From Pteria penguin (taxonomy: Eukaryota; Mollusca; Bivalvia; Pterioida; Pteriidae), in assembly GCA_035048485.1 (NCBI GenBank), contig CM068587.1, forward strand, positions 41,229,842 to 41,293,841: a DNA stretch of 64,000 nucleotides. The letters run 5' to 3'. The notes beneath the pieces were generated by a model, which was not told where the DNA came from, ran no database searches, and worked only from the letters and a program-made list of their open reading frames with translations. A program made the translations under genes and the position numbers. Of the stretch, positions 57,990 through 64,000 are shown one piece after another; positions within the stretch are counted from its first letter, which is position 1; each line of letters starts with the position of its first letter.

Positions 57990-58990
57990 CCTTTTAGCCG
58001 GTAATCAAATGCAAACGCAACTTCCTGCACGGTGCCCATAACTGTTCTCACAGACTGTTCTTTGCAACTGTGAACAATTGCCAGATTAAGGCAGTGGGCC
58101 TTACAATGAACATATATTGCTCCTGGTAATAGCTCTTTTATACGTGCTTGTACACCACGATGACGCCCAGACATATTTCCTGCCCCATCATAGCCCTGTG
58201 CTCGCATGTTGTTAATGTTTACGCCATATTTTTGCAGTGATGACAGAATCAGTTCAGCCAAAGCTTCTCCTGTTGTGCCGTCTGTGGCTTCCTCAAATGC
58301 TAGAAATTCCTCTCGCAGCTCACTTGTTTTTTTATCTATGAAACGCACACAAATTGTCAATTGTTCTTTTGTTGATTTATCTGTCGTTTCGTCTGCAAGT
58401 AAGGCAAAATGCCCACTTGCATTGCAGTCATTAACTATTTTGTCTTGTATATGCTGTCCAAGAATGGATATAATTTCATTTTGGATGGTTGGTGATGTGT
58501 ATTTTTCTCTTGATGTAACATTTGCAAGATGCTCTGCTAAAATGGTGTCTTCTTTTGCTACTTCATGAAGAATCGCAATAAAATTGCTTTTTTTATCATC
58601 GTGGCTTCTGAGGGGGATGTTCTGTTTACCGCACAACAATATAACCCCAATGATTCGATTTAGAATATGTCGTTTCTTTTTCTCATTTTCCTCTTCAAGT
58701 TTGGACAATTTGAACGTAATAGGCTTATCTTCATGTCGATATACTCTGCAAAAATCATCTGCCATCCCAGCGAAGACATGGTGCTGTGAGCCCTCTTTTA
58801 AGTGGCGAGCAACATACGTAGACATATTTGCCCAGTCTTTGACGGGAGTTAAAAACGTTTTTTTCTTTAGCTTCATTGTGGCCAAATATGAAACACGGGG
58901 CACAATAGGCAGCATCCTCTGATTTGGAGTAGCGTATCCAAGGATATGTCTCGAGCCAACGAAAATTGAACTTTCGTTGCTTTTTCCCAA
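57986..58990 (-). pseudogene. hAT transposase, central catalytic segment (exon 2, second frame segment)
   Basis: This 334-codon frame is the middle of the transposase. The true homologous part begins near residue 39 (TFLTPVKDW, the conserved segment after the zinc finger); the residues before it are an out-of-frame reading of the zinc-finger region. Motifs: FALLADETTDKSTKEQL with the first catalytic Asp near residue 200; AQGYDGAGNMSG with the second near residue 270; and the CxxH-type YVHCKAHCLNLAIV near residue 295. It ends at a premature stop four bases into the next segment because of a one-base deletion at about 57998-58004. A second frameshift, at a seven-base T run on the plus strand (58858-58864), separates it from the zinc finger. 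Confidence 0.92.
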
Positions 58991-58995
58991 TCAGT
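58858..58995 (-). pseudogene. hAT transposase, TTF-type zinc finger segment (start of exon 2)
   Basis: From the acceptor at 58995 the minus strand reads LIGKKQRKFNFRWLETYPW and then RYSKSEDAAYCAPCFIFGHN. This is the TTF-type zinc finger (DNA-binding) characteristic of ZMYM1-like hAT transposases, with the C-P-C pair in AYCAPC. The exon 1 frame joins to it in phase (see exon 1). The frame is lost at the T7 run 58858-58864, where one extra base seems to have been added. Removing the effect of that indel puts it in frame with TFLTPVKDW. Too short to appear as an independent gene, but clearly part of the same protein. Confidence 0.88.
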
Positions 58996-60562
58996 CTGTA
59001 ATAGATGGAAATGGAAAATTTTTACTTGTTTCAATCCACAACGGATTTTGTGAGGTTTTGCAACAAGTAGTGCAATATTGTATGATATTCACCGCTAATC
59101 ATGTGTGATCATATCTGTAACTCCCCCGCCCCCTTTTTTTTTTTTGCCGATCTGAGTCAAACGCTCATGTGAGTTATTGTGATCAATCGTTGTCCGTCTG
59201 CCGTCGTTGTTCTGTCCGTCGTTAACTTTTCACATTTTGGAATTCTTCTACGGAACCGCTGCATATAATTTCACCAAAACTCAAGAAAGTTAGTATGTAC
59301 TCAATGTCCTCTACCAAGTTTGTGTTTTTATATATTTTTGTCAAATTATTCGAAATTTCTGTATAACTTGAAACTTTAAAATCAAACATATAAGACACAC
59401 ATATAGATAATTTATATATAGATAATATATGTATATAACGCTTGGTATACCTGTGTATACCTATGAGTTGTTAATCATCGGGTTCGAATTCGTAAACTGT
59501 CAAATATGTCAAATATCTTTGTTCTGTGTCTCCAGAATAGTTGTATACCTCACGTTAGGTTCGAATCATTTCTTCGCAAGCTACTAAATCCAAATGGCTA
59601 AACCTCTATGCCTAGCTCTGGTTCGAATCCTATCTGCTGTAACTTCCAGACAATTACGTTCGTAAATCTTCCCATTCTTAATCAGCCATCATTTCCGCTT
59701 ACTTTCCATATTTTACATATTTCTATTCTGTATGACATGTACCAATGATAACTACTAACTAAGATAATGGTTGTACATTGCCACTTGAGTGACTGTTTAT
59801 TATCCCATGACAGTAGATGTACATATACTAAAGTGAAATTAGAATTATACAAAATTACTTAACTTTATGTAATAGTTAATTAATAGAAGCAATTGATTTA
59901 TGAAACATATAAGAATAGAAAGGGGGATAACCCCTATGAAAACAATTGGGATTACTATAATGACATTTGTGGGGTTTTGTTTTGTTTTGTTTACAAAAAT
60001 GAATTTACATGAAACTACATAGAAAGTCATCTGAAAATAGACAAACCATTTCGAAACAAGAATGAACAATCAATAGATCTGAAATCACTCATTTAAACGT
60101 GTTTATTTGTAAACATTGGCTCGTGCCATGTTAACATATAACAATGCATGAAAATATACATGTGTGAAAAAATAGATAACTCGTGATATTTAATCAAACT
60201 TTGTTTACTTTCGAAATAACTTTGCTTGCATCTCTGAGTGGCTTTCTTCTCGATATCATTAATTTGAAAATGGACTTTCTGGATAAGGATGCTCTTTTAT
60301 TTTCGATTCATAACGTTTTCAATGAAAAAATAAATTGTAAACATGTGCGCCAAATTGTGTACAAGTTGCCCTATGCGGAATTAGCACCGAAACATAGATT
60401 TAAAATGACATTTATATATCTATTGTTGATATTAGGGATATATATCTGTCCCTTTAATACCCCCCCCCCCCCCATTATTTGACTTAATGACGATATGTCA
60501 TCATATGATCATTTTAATTTTCTATGATACGTAAGTAAATATTGATTAGTAATCAGACTCAC
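58996..60562 (-). other. Intron of the hAT transposase gene (1,567 bp)
   Basis: Donor AG|GTGAGT (exon side at 60563) and acceptor TATTACAG|ACTG (exon side at 58995) are both good consensus sites, and the phase (2) joins exon 1 to the zinc-finger frame. The intron contains dispersed-repeat sequence at 59145-59310 ('ctcatgtgagttattgtgatc', CCGTCGTTGTTCTGTCCGTC), related to 62634-62760, so the intron has itself been invaded or captured repeat DNA. Confidence 0.8.
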
Positions 60563-60834
60563 CTGGAGGGGAACGCGTAATTTGCACAATTAGTCCATTT
60601 TGTGTTCAGCAGGATAGCTTTCGTACTGTCCACATTTATGTTTACATTGGGGTCTGCTAGATCAGGGTACGGAGGTTCATTTTCCACATAATTGGACTTA
60701 GATTCCAATGGTGGTGCCAGTACATTTGAGTCGGTGACATTTTGACCGCAATTTTCATTAGATTTTGAAATATCGGCCACAGAAGATGTCGATTTAAAAT
60801 TGAAAAAATCACTGATTTTCCTATTCCCCGCCAT
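60563..60834 (-). CDS. hAT transposase exon 1 (N-terminal region)
   Basis: An ATG at 60834 begins MAGNRKISDFFNF, the 'KISDFF' start that is common in ZMYM1-like hAT transposases. It encodes about 90 residues of mostly disordered, Asn/Ser-rich sequence with PPYPDLADP in the middle and ends CANYAFPS followed by a split codon at the donor GTGAGT (60562-60557). Spliced to 58995 it continues in phase as R-LIGKKQRKFNF. No frameshift within the exon. The overlapping frame at 60657-60941 is a shadow. Confidence 0.85.
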
Positions 60835-61132
60835 GTGAACTTACAGACATTGACATTGAGACACATGCCATGGCGTATTGTAAATTGCACTATGAAAAAT
60901 CGGTTACAAACGCTGAAACAGGTAGCAAATTCATATATCAACCCGTTTTAGATTATATTTCTGACTACATGTACATATTGTATATCATTTGATATCTATT
61001 TTGTTAATTTTCATATCTTTACGGGGCCAGTACTGTACAAGGAAATGAATCGTATCAAGATTTTGTAGAATTCATTCAATCATGGATTTACATTATGCCA
61101 TTACTGTAACATAAGCATGCAGTACCTACCCT

Positions 61133-61135
<3 letters not shown>

Positions 61136-61170
<35 letters not shown>
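61136..61170. repeat. (CT)n microsatellite inside the hAT right end
   Basis: About 17 CT units, 75 bases inside the right terminus of the hAT element. Confidence 0.97.
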
Positions 61171-61173
<3 letters not shown>

Positions 61174-61465
61174 CAAGTTTTATTTTTGGGAGTGAAATGA
61201 TGTGCAAGCCCGGGCTTACGGGCTTACATGGCAGCTACGCGCCTGTACGCGTACAAAAACCAACCGGCACACGTGTACTGTACCCGAGTTAGCAGAGAGT
61301 AGTTGAACGTTACGATGTTGATGGAGATTTATGCTGGAATACAGGAACTGAGGAAGAAGAATTGTTGAGGTACGGTTTTAGCTCAACATAATGATGATAC
61401 GTAAATACTGTTTGTGTGACTCGTCTAAATTTATCGTATATAGTACGGGAGCAGAGGTAACAATC

Positions 61466-61607
61466 CAGTGGCGGATCCAAAATTTTTGAAAAGGGGAGGG
61501 GAGGGCACATGTGTATTAGCCAAACTACTCGGTCATTTTTGATGCCAAATCTGAATTTTTACATGTAAATATGTGGCAAAAAAGGGGCCCCTCTAAATCT
61601 GCCACTA
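61466..61607. mobile_element. Small hAT-like MITE
   Basis: The left end CAGTGGCGGATCCAAAA and the inverted right end TAGTGGCAGATTTAGAGG are related; the 142-base element has no coding capacity. The flanking pentamers CAATC and CAGTC differ at one base, consistent with a worn 5-base target duplication as seen for the two larger hAT elements. Confidence 0.65.
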
Positions 61608-62633
61608 CAGTCGTATTTCAAACCCAGGGCCATGTATATCTATCCTGTATTTATGTACAAGTAATCAGTAGTTCTGTTTATAATTTACAATAATACTGTA
61701 TTAAGTGAGAAAATATGAAATACATTAAGGTTCTAAAGAAACAATTCAACTAAAATTTTATGGTGCAAATATTTTCAAATAGGGGGTGGTGTTTTGCCAT
61801 CCTGTTTATCATTCTCTATCAGAGTTCTGGGTAGAGAATGCCTGTTTATTTGAAAAAATCTAGGTCTTCAGTTGAAAATAATCATGAAATGTCATGACTA
61901 CACTGTAGTATGTGCTTTTAGGAATGCATTAATTTCTATTACATAACACATATATAATAATCAGCTAATCTAAGTATTGATCAATAACAATGTAACATAT
62001 ATAGTACACTTAGTATGTAATGGAAGAAGAAGAATCTTCTTGTCAATACAGATCAAGTATAAAATTTTGAAAATGAGGCATTATCATCCATTCTTTTATA
62101 TTTTCATTAAGATATGGCCTAGGAAGCATATTGCATATGAAGTGCACAAATTCTGGATGCAGTGTGGTGATATGTCAAGTTCCAACTACAAAAGGGATCT
62201 ACTGGTGCATTTCATATAAATAAATAGGCTACATTAGGTAAAGTTGTCATTTTGTTTTTAAACCAATAATTATTCTGCATTTTACTAAGATGTCTCATGA
62301 TTAATATGAATAATAACATAATCTGATTTCAGAAATACTTGTAATTCCATTGAATTATTTTATTATATGTCTTTTGATTTTTATAATGCTAATGAAGGCA
62401 TTCTTAGTATACCAACATATTTGAAGCTTTTCTTACACAATCCAAAAGCTTCATGAGTGAGTTATATTCACGGTTTTGTGACAGTTGTGACTGTTGACTT
62501 TCACACTTTCAATATTTTTCTGAAGTGTCAAAATAAAAGTCCCTGCACTACTTTTAACTTTGTGTGTTTTTACCCCTCCATCAACCAAGATAGCTGCCAA
62601 GAGGGCAATGTCTGTGATTGGCTGTCCTTTTTA
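61608..62633. other. AT-rich intergenic sequence
   Basis: No recognisable gene, RNA or repeat. The longest open frames are under 85 codons and have no supporting motif. Confidence 0.5.
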
Positions 62634-62662
62634 GCTCACCTGAGCCAAAGGCTCAAGTGAGC
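62634..62662. repeat. Terminal hairpin of a dispersed GCTCACCTGAGCC family
   Basis: GCTCACCTGAGCC and GGCTCAAGTGAGC pair around an AAA loop with one mismatch. It is followed by a CGTCGTCCGTCGTCGTCG run. The same hairpin-type end, in worn or inverted form, occurs at 59145, 53790, 50330, 45300, 34520 and 25560. Confidence 0.8.
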
Positions 62663-64000
62663 TATAGTCATAGTCCGTCGTCCGTCGTCGTCGTCGTCCG
62701 TTGTTAACTTTTTCACATTTTCGACTTCTTCTCTGGAACTACATTGCAGATTTGGATCAAACTTTGTGTAAATGATGTACTCAAGGTCCTCTACTAAAAT
62801 TGTGTTCGGGATCCAGATTCCCTCAGGGGTGGATCCAGGGCGGGACCAAAAGTGCCCAAAAGGGTACCCCTCTTCAAACATCTTCTTCTCCAGAACCAGT
62901 ACATAAATGGGGAAACTAATTGCATTTCAACAATCTATAAAGATGGGTTATTAAAACTGTGTTCGGGGTTAAGATCCGTCAAATAGAAATTTACGCTTTT
63001 TTGACGTATTTCTGGACTTAGTCATTTCAATGAAGAAAAGTGTCATGTTTTTCAGTTAATTGATATTGATGATTTCTTAATGACTATTTTGATCATAATT
63101 GTGGTAAGGAATATTATTGTGAAAGAATTTTGTCATTATCTCAATTTTTGGATTTTTTATGAATTTTTTAAGACTTCCAAGAAAAAGGGGGGGGTTGGCC
63201 ATTTTTCACATTTTCAACTTTTTCTACGAAACCACATGAAAGATTTTAATGAAACATGGAATACATGAAGTACTAAAAATCCTCTATCAATGTGGTAAAT
63301 TTCATCCAAATTGGTTAACAGATAATGCCACCATGTCTAAAAAGTAGGTCTCACAATGGTACATATAATACTTGGTAATTGAAATATGGAGAGTAGCGGA
63401 TCAAATCCAGCTGTGGTCAAAAAATTTTTTTTTTTTTTTTTACACATCTAAATAAGTTTTTAGATGTTTCTAAACACTCAACATATGAAATTAGGAATTT
63501 TACGTTTAAGACTTCCAAAAAAAAAAGGGGGGTGGGTGGCCATTTTTCACATTTTCAACTTTTCCTACAAAACTGTTTGGAACTACATTGCAGATTTGGA
63601 TCAAACTTTGTGTAAATGATGTACTCAAGGTCCCCTACTAAAGTTGTGTTCGGGATCCAGATTCCCTCAGGGGTGGATCCAGGGCGGGACCAAAAGTGCC
63701 CAAAAGGGTACCCCTCTTCAAACATCTTCTTCTCCAGAACCAGTACATAAATGGGGAAACTAATTGCATTTCAACAATCTATGAAGATGGGTTATTAAAA
63801 ATTGTGTTCTAAAAATTGTGTTCGGGGTTAAGATCCGTCAAATAGAAATTTACGCTTTTTTGACGTGTTTCTGGACTTAGTCATTTCAATGAAGAAAAGT
63901 GTCATGTTTTTCAGTTAATTGATATTGATGATTTCTTAATGACTATTTTGATCATAATTGTGGTAAGGAATATTATTGTGAAAGAATTTTGTCATTATCT
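62663..64000. repeat. Tandem large repeat, ~844-bp spacing, running off the window
   Basis: 62735 onward ('ggaactacattgcagatttgg', CAGGGGTGGATCCAGGGCGG, 'caaaagggtacccctcttc') recurs from 63579 with very few differences. The second copy has an extra ~18 bases (a duplicated 'aaaattgtgttc') and continues to the window end still matching 63141. A smaller duplication joins 63170-63240 and 63505-63570 ('aagacttcca', 'ggccatttttcacattttcaac'). No gene. Confidence 0.88.

Larger units (their letters stand above)
56716..61245 (-). mobile_element. hAT DNA transposon, 4.5 kb, nearly complete
   Basis: The ends CAGGCGCGTAGCCAGCG (left) and CAGGCGCGTAGCTGCCATG (right, inverted) form terminal inverted repeats. 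TACGC flanks both sides (56711-56715 and 61246-61250), a 5-base target duplication. Both sub-terminal regions contain GTGCAAGCCCG. The body holds a two-exon transposase on the minus strand (exon 1 60563-60834, exon 2 56955-58995) with all main hAT motifs but two single-base frameshifts. It is therefore a recent insertion that is inactive as written, or active if the indels are sequencing errors. It sits among AT-rich unique sequence, unlike the duplicated centre of the window. Confidence 0.93.

Noticed and set aside
57067..58922. Plus-strand open frames of 81-183 codons
   Set aside because: They are antisense shadows of the hAT transposase, which has all the family motifs on the minus strand.

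Overview
The window looks like non-genic, repeat-dense nuclear DNA from a marine invertebrate, most likely a bivalve mollusc. The reasons are indirect. It is AT-rich and has no compact gene order. It carries V-SINE-like tRNA-derived SINEs with a shared core and a poly-(CAAT) tail, and many dispersed modules rich in AGGTCA or ending in runs of GGACGGACGGAC, which are typical of molluscan intergenic DNA. It also holds GA/CT microsatellites, minisatellites, MITEs, one non-LTR retrotransposon remnant and one hAT DNA transposon. The species cannot be fixed from sequence alone. I see no convincing intact host protein gene, rRNA, tRNA or CRISPR array.

Layout. 1-0.94 kb: degenerate ~145-bp AGGTCA modules. 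0.945-4.77 kb: a 52-bp satellite of 73 in-phase units. 4.8-15.2 kb: a mosaic of dispersed repeats with an ATATT microsatellite, three SINEs (one 5'-truncated), a MITE, a 220-bp tandem duplication and a duplicated block (7.0-8.5 and 12.3-13.6 kb). 15.2-49.3 kb: a segmental-duplication complex. It is built from two kinds of left flank (type I at 15.3-20.2 and 27.8-32.6 kb; type II at 20.3-22.2, 27.05-27.47, 35.9-38.9 and 45.6-46.1 kb), five arrays of a 33-bp minisatellite (20.2, 22.2-24.9, 32.6-33.2, 38.9-40.2, 46.1-47.1 kb) and a shared right flank. 49.3-53.6 kb: dispersed repeats, a decayed LINE reverse transcriptase on the minus strand, and a foldback MITE nested in an old SINE. 53.6-56.5 kb: AT-rich sequence with a second copy of the 9-kb MITE. 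56.7-61.2 kb: a 4.5-kb hAT element with a two-exon transposase gene on the minus strand that carries two frameshifts. 61.2-64 kb: AT-rich sequence, a hAT-like MITE, and a repeated block that runs off the window.

The genetic content is therefore a record of mobile and tandem DNA rather than a pathway. The most informative structures are these: an SVA-like situation in which a SINE's own core has become a 36-bp VNTR (two paralogous copies with 6 and 9 units); a filled/empty SINE site between paralogous blocks; two hAT-type insertions with 5-bp target duplications, one of them also resolvable against its paralogue; a 69-nt-arm near-perfect hairpin; and a 301-bp foldback element with 143-nt arms and a 9-bp target duplication inside a SINE. 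Long open frames over the 33-bp minisatellite are explained by a repeat unit that is a multiple of three and free of stop codons on both strands.
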